A stretch of DNA of 64,000 nucleotides, from contig NZ_FOVJ01000002.1 of assembly GCF_900115125.1 (NCBI RefSeq), forward strand, positions 62,001 to 126,000, read 5' to 3'. A program made the translations under genes and the position numbers. The notes under the pieces are model-generated. The model saw nothing but the letters and a program-made list of their open reading frames with translations. It searched no databases and had not been told where the DNA came from. The stretch is from Nitrosospira briensis (GTDB lineage Bacteria > Pseudomonadota > Gammaproteobacteria > Burkholderiales > Nitrosomonadaceae). Numbering within the stretch: the first letter of the stretch is position 1; each line of letters begins with the position of its first letter. This document shows positions 1 through 6,701 of this stretch, piece by piece.

Positions 1-1145
1 ACGGTTGCGCCGTGCGCGCACTTTACATCATCCGCAAATATTTCCAGCTGAGGCTTGGTGTCGACGCGCGCCTTCGCGTTCAGCAACAGGCTGCGGTTTG
101 ACTGTGCGGAATCGGTGTGCTGGGCTCCCGCACGGACTACGATCTTGCCATTGAATACCGCGTGCCCGGCGCCATCCACGATACATTTGTGTGCCTGCCG
201 GCTTGTACAGCTGGGCCGCGCATGATCTATGCAGGTATGGGTATCGGCAAGTTGCCGTCCGCTTATCAATGCCAGTCCATCAACCGTGCATTCGGCGCCT
301 TCGTCTGCGAGCAGCACATTCAGATCATAGCGTGAAATCCGTGCGCCAAGCGCGACGCTGACTGATCGGTAGCGGCTTGCACGAGCGAGCGATACTGCAC
401 AGTTCCCAATATGAAAAGCCTGCGTACTATCGCGCTGGATCCGGACATGATCAACCTGAGCATTATCTTTCAGCACGATCTCGGTTACCGCATTGGTGAC
501 ATAGGCTTCTTCCCCTTCTTGCCCTAGCGTAACGTAATCCTCCACAATTGTTACCGCACTGCCTGATTCGGCAATCAGAAGGCAACGGGGATGGCTTGCC
601 GCTCCCGGTTGAGTAGAAACGGACAACACATGTACGGGCGCCTCGACCGCCGCATTTCGCGGCGCAACGATTACCGCCCCATGTTGCAGGAATGCAGTAT
701 TGAGCGCGGCGAACAGATTATCCTCAAACCCGGCGTGACGACCGAGATGCGGCTCTATGGCTGCCGCATGCCTCGGGACAGCAGCCGAAAGATCCGTGAT
801 TATCAACCCGGATTCCCCCGCTTTGCCCTGCTGGGTGGAAAATTGCGGCATGTAAGTTCCGTCGACGAATACGAGCCGGATGGCCGCCTCGTCCAGATAA
901 AAACGTTCCAGGTCCGTGGCTTGCAGTGTCGATATCACGCGTGCAGGCTGAAACGAGAGCTTGGCGAGCGGCGTAATATCGGTAAAGCGCCAATCCTCAT
1001 CGCGCGTGGTTGGGAGCTTCAGCGTGCCGACACGGTCAACGGCGCTTGCGCGCAACTGATTAAACCATGCCAGAGGACTTGGCGGCAGTTGTGGCTGCCC
1101 CTGAAGCAGGCTATCGAGATAGCTGTTGCCGGTAACCATGCTCAT
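1..1145 (-). CDS. sufD: Fe-S cluster assembly protein SufD (3' end cut by the window edge)
   Basis: SufD pairs with SufB and SufC to form the SufBC2D scaffold on which Fe-S clusters are built in the cytoplasm. I read this frame by translating the minus strand from 1145. It is open to the left edge for about 381 codons with no stop, so the gene is intact but its last part lies outside the window. The N-terminal region contains DEDWRFTD, typical of SufD, and the later part is the beta-helix region with 'AGAQHTDSAQSNRSLLL' and 'ADDVKCAHGA'. The conserved Cys and His of the family are present in that last segment. The start is ATG at 1145, or ATG at 1139 two codons later. It begins 2 bases after the sufC stop, so the two are translationally linked. 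Function is confident; only the C terminus is unseen. Confidence 0.93.
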   Translation of the reverse strand, partial: MSMVTGNSYLDSLLQGQPQLPPSPLAWFNQLRASAVDRVGTLKLPTTRDEDWRFTDITPLAKLSFQPARVISTLQATDLERFYLDEAAIRLVFVDGTYMPQFSTQQGKAGESGLIITDLSAAVPRHAAAIEPHLGRHAGFEDNLFAALNTAFLQHGAVIVAPRNAAVEAPVHVLSVSTQPGAASHPRCLLIAESGSAVTIVEDYVTLGQEGEEAYVTNAVTEIVLKDNAQVDHVRIQRDSTQAFHIGNCAVSLARASRYRSVSVALGARISRYDLNVLLADEGAECTVDGLALISGRQLADTHTCIDHARPSCTSRQAHKCIVDGAGHAVFNGKIVVRAGAQHTDSAQSNRSLLLNAKARVDTKPQLEIFADDVKCAHGAT

Positions 1146-1147
1146 GC

Positions 1148-1936
1148 TCAAGCTCCGATCGCGGAACGTCGCTCAGCGCCAACCCAATCGTAGCCCCGCG
1201 TTTCGAGATCGAGCGCAAGTTCTTTGCCGCCAGTCTTGATAATCCGCCCCCCCTGCATCACGTGCACATAATCGGGCACAATATAATTAAGCATGCGCTG
1301 ATAGTGCGTCACCAATATGATTGCATTGTCCCTGGTCGCGAGCTTGTTTACGCCAGTTGTAACAATTCTGAGCGCGTCGATGTCAAGGCCGGAGTCCGTC
1401 TCGTCGAGAATGGCCAGCCGCGGCTCAAGCAGCGCCATCTGCAATATTTCATTCCGCTTCTTCTCGCCGCCCGAAAAACCTTCGTTCACGCCGCGATCCA
1501 GAAAATCCGGATTCATGTCCAGCAGTTTCATCTTCTCGCGCACGAAATCCTCAAACTCGAGCGGATCAAGTTCGTCCTTGCCTCGCTGTGCCTGTACGGT
1601 ATTGTATGCAAGGCGCAGGAAATGACTATTCGAGACGCCTGGTATTTCTATGGGATACTGAAAAGCGAGAAATACGCCGGCACGCGCGCGCTCTTCGGGC
1701 TCGAGACCAAGCAGATCGTTGCCTTCGAACACGACTGAACCAGCCGTTACCGTGTAAGCGTTATGGCCGGCGAGCACTTTTGCGAGCGTGCTTTTGCCAG
1801 AACCGTTCGTTCCCATGATCGCGTGTATTTCACCGCTTCTAACCGTCAGGTCAATGCCCTTGAGTATTTCGATGCCGCTTACAGTTGCCCGCAAGCCACG
1901 TATTTCGAGCAGCTTTCTGCTGTCCTGATGAATCAT
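1148..1936 (-). CDS. sufC: Fe-S cluster assembly ATPase SufC
   Basis: ABC-type ATPase that drives conformational change of the SufBC2D scaffold; it is not a membrane transporter. The 262-residue protein has Walker A 'GTNGSGKST' near residue 43, the signature '[10 protein letters not shown]' near residue 155, and Walker B '[12 protein letters not shown]' near residue 175. The DETDSGLD ending is the SufC form. No membrane segments are seen. Its ATG overlaps the sufB stop codon in an ATGA junction at 1933-1936, and sufD starts 2 bases after its stop. It therefore belongs to the iscR1-iscA-sufB-sufC-sufD transcript. Length is normal for the family. Confidence 0.97.
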   Translation of the reverse strand: MIHQDSRKLLEIRGLRATVSGIEILKGIDLTVRSGEIHAIMGTNGSGKSTLAKVLAGHNAYTVTAGSVVFEGNDLLGLEPEERARAGVFLAFQYPIEIPGVSNSHFLRLAYNTVQAQRGKDELDPLEFEDFVREKMKLLDMNPDFLDRGVNEGFSGGEKKRNEILQMALLEPRLAILDETDSGLDIDALRIVTTGVNKLATRDNAIILVTHYQRMLNYIVPDYVHVMQGGRIIKTGGKELALDLETRGYDWVGAERRSAIGA

Positions 1937-3369
1937 CCGACACTCCCTTCAAGCTTGAATTCAAGCAGTTTTGTCGCTTCGACCGCGAACTCCATAGGCA
2001 GTTGCTGAAACACGTCCTTGCAGAACCCATTAATTATCATCGATACCGCTTCCTCATTGCCTATGCCGCGCTGGGCAAAATAAAATAATTGATCCTCACC
2101 AATCTTCGATGTTGATGCTTCATGCTCGACCTTCGCCTGCTGGTTGCGAACCTGTATGTAAGGAAAGGTGTGGGCACCGCATTGATCTCCGATCAACATC
2201 GAATCACATTGCGAATAATTGCGTGCCCCGGCCGCGGTAGGCGCAATCCGCACCAGTCCGCGGTAGCTGTTATTGGAATGCCCGGCCGAAATGCCTTTGC
2301 TCACGATGGTGCTGCGCGTATTTTTTCCGATGTGGACCATTTTGGTGCCGGTATCCGCCTGCTGGTAATGATTGGTGACCGCTACCGAATAGAATTCCCC
2401 AACCGAGTTTTCGCCCTGCAAGATGCATGAAGGATATTTCCACGTAATTGCCGAACCCGTCTCGACCTGGGTCCATGAAATGCGTGAATTCACGCCTTTG
2501 GCCAAGCCGCGCTTGGTAACGAAATTGTAGATTCCGCCAAGCCCATTCTCATCCCCCGCATACCAGTTCTGCACCGTCGAGTACTTGATGTCCGCATTGT
2601 CCAGGGCCACGAGCTCGACCACGGCTGCGTGCAATTGGTTGGTGTCGAACTTGGGTGCGGTGCAGCCTTCGAGATACGAGACCGACGACCCTTCCTCCCC
2701 GATGATCAGAGTACGCTCGAACTGTCCCGATTCCTCCGTGTTGATGCGAAAGTAGGTGGACAGGTCCATCGGACATTTGACGCCCTTTGGAATGAAACAG
2801 AACGTGCCATCCGTGAAAACCGCGGAGTTGAGCGCGGCGTAATAATTGTCGCCGATCGGCACCACCGTGCCGAGATACTGCTTCACCAGATCCGGATACT
2901 TATGAACGGCTTCCGAAATCGAACAGAAAATAATACCCACCTCGGCAAGCTTCTGCTTATATGTCGTAGCAACCGACACGCTGTCGAAAATGACGTCAAC
3001 CGCCACGCCGGCAAGCGCCGCCCGCTCATGCATGGGCACACCGAGTTTCTCGAAGGTGCGCAGCAACTCGGGATCGACCTCATCCATGCTGCTCAGCTTC
3101 TTTTTCGGCTTCGGCGCGGCATAATAGCTTATGGCCTGAAAATCAATCTTCGGATACTTGACGTTCGGCCACTTCGGTTCCTCCATCTTCAGCCATTGCT
3201 CGTAGGCTTTGAGCCGAAACTCGAGCAACCAGGCGGGCTCATCCTTTTTCGTGGAAATGAGCTGGATGATATCTTCGTTAAGCCCTTTTGGCGCAATATC
3301 CGACTCGATTTCGGTGACGAAACCGTGTTTATAAGGCTGATTGACCAGATTTTGTAATACTGCACTCAT
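1933..3369 (-). CDS. sufB: Fe-S cluster assembly scaffold SufB
   Basis: SufB is the scaffold subunit that accepts persulfide sulfur and carries the nascent cluster in SufBC2D. The protein is about 478 residues, the usual length. It contains '[21 protein letters not shown]' type sequence in the middle and the C-terminal '[22 protein letters not shown]' segment, which holds the conserved Cys (SQCDS) used in cluster assembly. The start chosen is ATG at 3369, which has GGAG six bases upstream; a TTG four codons earlier (3381) is possible but would place the ribosome site inside the gene. It overlaps sufC by four bases and follows iscA after about 100 bases, so it should be cotranscribed from the IscR-controlled promoter. 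Confidence 0.96.
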   Translation of the reverse strand: MSAVLQNLVNQPYKHGFVTEIESDIAPKGLNEDIIQLISTKKDEPAWLLEFRLKAYEQWLKMEEPKWPNVKYPKIDFQAISYYAAPKPKKKLSSMDEVDPELLRTFEKLGVPMHERAALAGVAVDVIFDSVSVATTYKQKLAEVGIIFCSISEAVHKYPDLVKQYLGTVVPIGDNYYAALNSAVFTDGTFCFIPKGVKCPMDLSTYFRINTEESGQFERTLIIGEEGSSVSYLEGCTAPKFDTNQLHAAVVELVALDNADIKYSTVQNWYAGDENGLGGIYNFVTKRGLAKGVNSRISWTQVETGSAITWKYPSCILQGENSVGEFYSVAVTNHYQQADTGTKMVHIGKNTRSTIVSKGISAGHSNNSYRGLVRIAPTAAGARNYSQCDSMLIGDQCGAHTFPYIQVRNQQAKVEHEASTSKIGEDQLFYFAQRGIGNEEAVSMIINGFCKDVFQQLPMEFAVEATKLLEFKLEGSVG

Positions 3370-3470
3370 AAGCTGCTCCAATATCGTTAACGCCGAAGAT
3401 CATCTCTGCGAATCGCTGATCCTTACTCGCCTTTGTTCCTGTTTTTTTGCTACCTTCCAGTCTTGCATGG

Positions 3471-3812
3471 CTAAGCTCCGGCTGGTTCTTTCAAGCTGAA
3501 GCTTTCACCGCAGCCGCAGGTGTTGTCGACGTTGGGATTCTCGAATTTGAAGGACTCGTTGAGCCCTTCCCTGACAAAATCGATGCGTGAGCCATTCACA
3601 TACGACAGACTGCCGGCATCAACCACCACATTGGCGTTATAAGACTCGAACATCTGATCGCCTGCGCGAACTTCGTCAGCGTAATCGAATGTGTACGCAA
3701 ACCCCGAGCAGCCTACCTTTTTAACGCCGATGCGCAGCGCCAGTCCCTTGCCGCGCTTCGCGAGCTGCTTCCGGATCTGTTTTGCTGCGTTTTCGGTTAA
3801 TGTTATTGCCAT
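3471..3812 (-). CDS. iscA: A-type Fe-S carrier protein (IscA/SufA family)
   Basis: A-type carriers receive clusters from the scaffold and pass them to apoproteins. With the ATG at 3812 the protein has 113 residues and the three cluster-binding cysteines fall at Cys35, Cys99 and Cys101, exactly the numbering of E. coli IscA. An upstream ATG at 3818 sits only two bases from the GGAG ribosome site, whereas the one at 3812 has a proper spacing. The sequence 'RGKGLALRIGVKKVGCSGFAY' style N-terminal half and 'FVREGLNESFKF' are closer to IscA than to SufA or ErpA by eye. It lies between iscR1 and sufB, giving a mixed ISC/SUF operon. Which subfamily name is right needs a tree; family membership is certain. 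Confidence 0.93.
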   Translation of the reverse strand: MAITLTENAAKQIRKQLAKRGKGLALRIGVKKVGCSGFAYTFDYADEVRAGDQMFESYNANVVVDAGSLSYVNGSRIDFVREGLNESFKFENPNVDNTCGCGESFSLKEPAGA

Positions 3813-3881
3813 TGCCATTCTCCAATCATCGTTCGCGATTATTCCTGCCCGGGATAGACGTGGAGCGTTTCGCGATTGGGG

Positions 3882-4400
3882 TCAAGCCGAAAACAAGGCG
3901 CGTTCACGTTCCGGGACAGCTTTTTCAGGCATGACCTTGCGCATGTCAAGCATCTGCACTACGCCATTCTCTCTTACCTTCTGCTCATCACTTCTTACCT
4001 TCTGTTCATCAACCAGCTGCTTCAACGTTACCGCGCCAAGATGGTCGAAAATAAGGTCGTTAAGTTTCACCCACAAATCATGCGTCATGCATTTCTTGTC
4101 GTTGTGGCAATTTTCCTTTCCGTTGCACTGGGTTGAATCGATTGGCTCATCAACAGCCAGGATAATCTCGGCAATAGACACGTGTGCCATGTCTTTAGCA
4201 AGACAGTAGCCTCCTCCCGGACCTCGAACGCTATCTACGAGCCCCCGTTGCCGCAACTTGGCGAACAATTGCTCAAGATAAGATAGCGAAATTTGCTGGC
4301 GCTGGCTAATTTCCGCGAGCGTCACCGGGCTGGTGCTGTGCTGCATGGCAAGATCCAACAGCGCCGTTACCGCAAACCGTCCTTTCGTCGTCAGCCTCAT
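3882..4400 (-). CDS. iscR: Rrf2-family Fe-S-sensing regulator IscR, copy 1 (suf operon)
   Basis: IscR binds a [2Fe-2S] cluster and represses Fe-S biogenesis promoters when cluster supply is sufficient. The 172-residue protein begins MRLTTKGRF, has the winged helix with 'SYLEQLF' (Glu43 included) and 'VRGPGGGY', and keeps all four cluster ligands at Cys92, Cys98, Cys104 and His107 in E. coli numbering. A strong GAGGAG site precedes the ATG at 4400. The C-terminal tail contains an in-frame duplication of seven codons (DEQKVRS, then DEQKVRE), visible as an 18-base near-perfect repeat at 3973-3990 and 3994-4011. It is the first gene of the operon leading to iscA-sufBCD. A second, shorter paralog lies at 30286-30756. 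Confidence 0.95.
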   Translation of the reverse strand: MRLTTKGRFAVTALLDLAMQHSTSPVTLAEISQRQQISLSYLEQLFAKLRQRGLVDSVRGPGGGYCLAKDMAHVSIAEIILAVDEPIDSTQCNGKENCHNDKKCMTHDLWVKLNDLIFDHLGAVTLKQLVDEQKVRSDEQKVRENGVVQMLDMRKVMPEKAVPERERALFSA

Positions 4401-4474
4401 GATAAACTCCTCTTAGCTTTCCATTCGATGAAATAGAGATATCGCTCATAAATTCATTAAGTCAATATCAGTCA

Positions 4475-4499
4475 ATACATGACTGATTTAGTCAACTAT
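4475..4499 (-). promoter_or_regulatory. IscR type-1-like operator A over the -10 region of the suf operon
   Basis: Read on the minus strand, this 25-base site has the left arm ATAGTTGACT, the centre AAATC, and the right arm AGTCATGTAT. It agrees with the E. coli type-1 IscR consensus as I remember it at 24 of 25 positions. It covers the -10 element at 4495-4500 and runs past the expected transcription start, a placement that fits repression. Binding is inferred from the match. Confidence 0.8.
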
Positions 4500-4523
4500 A
4501 AGATACCTGATTGATTTAGTCAA
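4495..4523 (-). promoter_or_regulatory. Sigma70 promoter of the iscR1-iscA-sufBCD operon
   Basis: On the minus strand the -35 TTGACT (4518-4523) and the -10 TATAGT (4495-4500) are separated by exactly 17 bases. Transcription should begin near 4488, giving a leader of about 88 bases before the iscR1 ATG at 4400. Both hexamers lie inside the two IscR-like operators, so repressor binding and polymerase binding would compete. Confidence 0.8.
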
Positions 4524-4527
4524 CTAT
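4503..4527 (-). promoter_or_regulatory. IscR type-1-like operator B over the -35 region of the suf operon
   Basis: Second 25-base site, 28 bases centre to centre from operator A. On the minus strand it reads ATAGTTGACT, AAATC, AATCAGGTAT, one mismatch from the type-1 consensus as remembered. It contains the -35 hexamer TTGACT. The two operators share a long identical left half, so this may have arisen by local duplication. A weaker third half-site resembling them (TATTGACTGATATTGACTTA) lies immediately downstream. Confidence 0.78.
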
Positions 4528-4751
4528 GACAGTTCATGTCACGTAAGACGGGGTACGGGACGCGGCTTGCTGCTCGCTCATGCGGCGCCCGTTCAGCAGC
4601 GGCATCCGGGCAGAACGTTCCAGGCGCGCGGAAAAACAAACGCCTCAACACGATTCTTAGACCGCCGCAGGTCCTCCAGTAGCCTGGAAGCCAGCAATGT
4701 GGACGGAAGGTGGGCGTAAAGCCTTAAACCAAGCGGAATGGGCTGTTACGA
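4528..4751. other. Intergenic DNA between the suf promoter and the tetR 3' end
   Basis: Together with the promoter region this makes a gap of about 350 bases between iscR1 and the regulator gene. Beyond the promoter and operators I see no open frame with a ribosome site, no clear terminator for the tetR transcript, and no repeat family. Both neighbours are on the minus strand, so the tetR transcript runs towards the suf promoter. Confidence 0.5.
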
Positions 4752-5372
4752 TCAAGCGCGGCGGCGCAAACTCATGTGGGCTTTTACCAATTCAATGGCC
4801 TGCCAGCGAAACTGGTCGCCGCGCGTATCTTTCACCCACATGTGCAACAGGCCGATAAAGAAGAGATGCGTATCCATTGCCAATTGGGTAGCGTCGTGAG
4901 AAGCATGCAATTGCTCTTGCAATTTGGCACGTTCATAGACCAGCTGCAGTTTTTCTGCAATACGGGAACAGTTGGATAGCACCTGTTGCAAGATCGTCGC
5001 GAATTCATCCACGTATTCGCACTTGATCATCATGATCTCGTAGACCTGCCGGGTTTCGATACTGTCGATCAACACCTGAATGGTGCCGCACAAGAAATTT
5101 TCTATACAGGTCAGCGCATCTTCCGAGCCTTCGATCAGCAGCGTATCATCCATGCGATCGATAAGCGGCAGGAATACCTGTTCACGCATCGCCTGAAACA
5201 AATCGATTTTATTGCTGAAGTGCCAATAGATCGCACCACGCGTAACACCGGCCTGGATGGCAATGTGTTCCATCGTTGTACGGCCCACCCCCCGCATGAG
5301 AAACACCTCGCGCGCCGCTTCAATAAGGCGTCGGCGGGTCCGTTCCGCATTTTCCTTTGTTTTTCGAACCGT
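4752..5372 (-). CDS. TetR/AcrR-family repressor of the efflux cluster, start codon not standard
   Basis: Local repressor of the divergent RND efflux genes. The recognition-helix region 'GVTRGAIYWHFSNK' and the conserved C-terminal TetR_C_AcrR-type region are clear. Family members begin MVRKTKE followed by a first helix. Here that segment is fully encoded in frame (VRKTKENAERTRRRLIEAAREV) but the codon where ATG is expected, 5370-5372, is ACG. No ATG, GTG or TTG is in frame between the upstream stop and this point. The first standard start in frame is GTG at 5306, which would remove half of helix 1 of the DNA-binding domain. An ATG at 5377 in another frame would need a -1 shift at the run of five A bases. 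The gene is therefore either started from a rare codon, damaged, or affected by a sequence error. Confidence 0.75.
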   Translation of the reverse strand, partial: TVRKTKENAERTRRRLIEAAREVFLMRGVGRTTMEHIAIQAGVTRGAIYWHFSNKIDLFQAMREQVFLPLIDRMDDTLLIEGSEDALTCIENFLCGTIQVLIDSIETRQVYEIMMIKCEYVDEFATILQQVLSNCSRIAEKLQLVYERAKLQEQLHASHDATQLAMDTHLFFIGLLHMWVKDTRGDQFRWQAIELVKAHMSLRRRA

Positions 5373-5414
5373 TCCATAAGTTTCGTAAATTTTAATTCTT
5401 TACGCTCTTTGATA

Positions 5415-5420
5415 TATAAT
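5415..5420 (+). promoter_or_regulatory. -10 element of the efflux operon promoter
   Basis: A perfect TATAAT stands directly before the palindromic operator at 5421-5444. The best -35 candidate at 17-base spacing, TTAATT at 5392-5397, is weak. The operator would then cover the transcription start, as expected for repression by a TetR-family protein. Confidence 0.55.
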
Positions 5421-5444
5421 TACATACATACACGAATGTATGCA
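5421..5444. promoter_or_regulatory. AcrR-type palindromic operator
   Basis: Inverted repeat TACATACAT (5421-5429) / GAATGTATG (5434-5442) in the intergenic space between tetR and the efflux genes. It agrees at 20 of 24 positions with the E. coli acrAB operator as I remember it (TACATACAT, centre, GAATGTATGTA). This supports an AcrR/TtgR-type regulator and also shows that the ATG at 5440, inside the palindrome, is not the start of the membrane fusion protein. Confidence 0.7.
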
Positions 5445-5481
5445 AGTTTTTCTCTTTTCACTTATCAGCATGGAGTTGACA

Positions 5482-6690
5482 ATGTCTGCTGCCGGACACT
5501 ATAAAAATAACTGTGGCGGCCTGTTGGCGCGTTTCTATTCCAGGACACTGCCCGCGCTGATTATAAGCTTTGCTGCAATTATTGCCTTGGGTGGCTGCGG
5601 CAAAAACGGTCAGACTGCGGATCAGCCTCAGCCTGCGATGGCGCTTCCCGTCAGCGTGATCGAAGTGCAACCCACCACCGTGCCCATCAGTGCCGAAGCC
5701 GTTGCCCAGACCGAGGGCGCCAAAGAGGTGGAAATACGCCCTCGTGTTGGCGGCATCCTGCTCTCGCGCCTGTACGAAGAGGGGAGCGAGGTGAAGGCTG
5801 GCCAACCGATGTTCCTGATTGATCCCGTGCCCTATCAAAATGCTCTCGCGCAAGCAAAAGCGCAACTGGCCGAACAGAAAGCCCGGGTGATACAGGCCAA
5901 ACGCGAAGAAAACCGCTTGCGCGATCTGCTGGAAACGCAGGCGGTCAGCCAGCGCGAGTACGATAACGCAGTCTCCGACCACGCAATCGCGAGCGCGGCC
6001 CTGCAGCAGGCAGAAGTGCGCGTAAAAGATGCCGAGCTCAACCTCTCCTATACCAAGGTAGTGGCGCCGGTAACGGGCATTTCCGGCCGCCGTCAGTTTT
6101 CCGAAGGAGCGCTGGTCGAGGCCAATAACAGTTTGCTGACGACGATCGTCCAGCTATCGCCCATATGGGTAAGCTTCAGCCTTTCCGACAACGAACTGGC
6201 GCGTATTGGTGGCCCCCTTACCGAAAACAGGGTACAACAAGTGACGCTGATTCTGTGGGACGGCACGGAGTACGAGAAAAAAGGCGAACTGAATTTTGCA
6301 GCCAGCCGGATCGACCCGGAATTGGGTACGCAGCAATTGCGCGCTACCTTCGACAACAGCGAGCGGCGCCTGCTGCCCGGGCAGTTCGTACGGGCGCGTG
6401 TCGTTACCGGCGAGCGCGACGGCGTTTTTCTCGTCCCGCAGGTTGCCGTACAGACTTCCGATCTGGGCAAGACGGTATATGTTGTCAATGACAAAAACGA
6501 AGCAACAATACGACCAGTCGTGGCGGGCAACTGGATAGGGAAAGACTGGGTCATTCTCGATGGACTCAAGGCGGGTGAGAGGGTTATTGTCGATAACATT
6601 ATCAAGCTCCGGCCGGGCGCGCTTGTGTCGCCGCATGCGCCTGAAGAAGCACCTGCCCTCTCCGCCCAGCCCACCGACAAGCAAACGTAA
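5482..6690 (+). CDS. RND efflux periplasmic adaptor (membrane fusion lipoprotein), pump 1
   Basis: AcrA/MexA-like adaptor joining the inner-membrane RND pump to the outer-membrane channel. The start is ATG at 5482, which has GGAG six bases upstream; two earlier ATGs (5440, 5470) lack a good site and one lies in the operator. With this start the protein has 402 residues with a signal segment and lipobox LGGC ending at Cys39. It then shows the barrel-sandwich/lipoyl part ('VEIRPRVGGILLSRLYEEGSEVKAGQPMFLIDP' region), a coiled-coil hairpin rich in A/Q/E around residues 105-165, and the beta-barrel and membrane-proximal domains ('LLPGQFVRARV'). The RND gene follows after 11 bases. Substrate cannot be read from the sequence. 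Confidence 0.93.
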   Translation: MSAAGHYKNNCGGLLARFYSRTLPALIISFAAIIALGGCGKNGQTADQPQPAMALPVSVIEVQPTTVPISAEAVAQTEGAKEVEIRPRVGGILLSRLYEEGSEVKAGQPMFLIDPVPYQNALAQAKAQLAEQKARVIQAKREENRLRDLLETQAVSQREYDNAVSDHAIASAALQQAEVRVKDAELNLSYTKVVAPVTGISGRRQFSEGALVEANNSLLTTIVQLSPIWVSFSLSDNELARIGGPLTENRVQQVTLILWDGTEYEKKGELNFAASRIDPELGTQQLRATFDNSERRLLPGQFVRARVVTGERDGVFLVPQVAVQTSDLGKTVYVVNDKNEATIRPVVAGNWIGKDWVILDGLKAGERVIVDNIIKLRPGALVSPHAPEEAPALSAQPTDKQT

Positions 6691-6701
6691 GCGGAGTCAC
6701 G

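Noticed and set aside
591-1193. Plus-strand frame of 200 codons at the left end
   Set aside because: It lies over sufD, which translates to a clear SufD protein on the minus strand; composition is that of a shadow frame.
5440-5481. Earlier start for the first adaptor protein
   Set aside because: ATG 5440 lies inside the operator palindrome and has no ribosome site; ATG 5482 has GGAG at proper distance.
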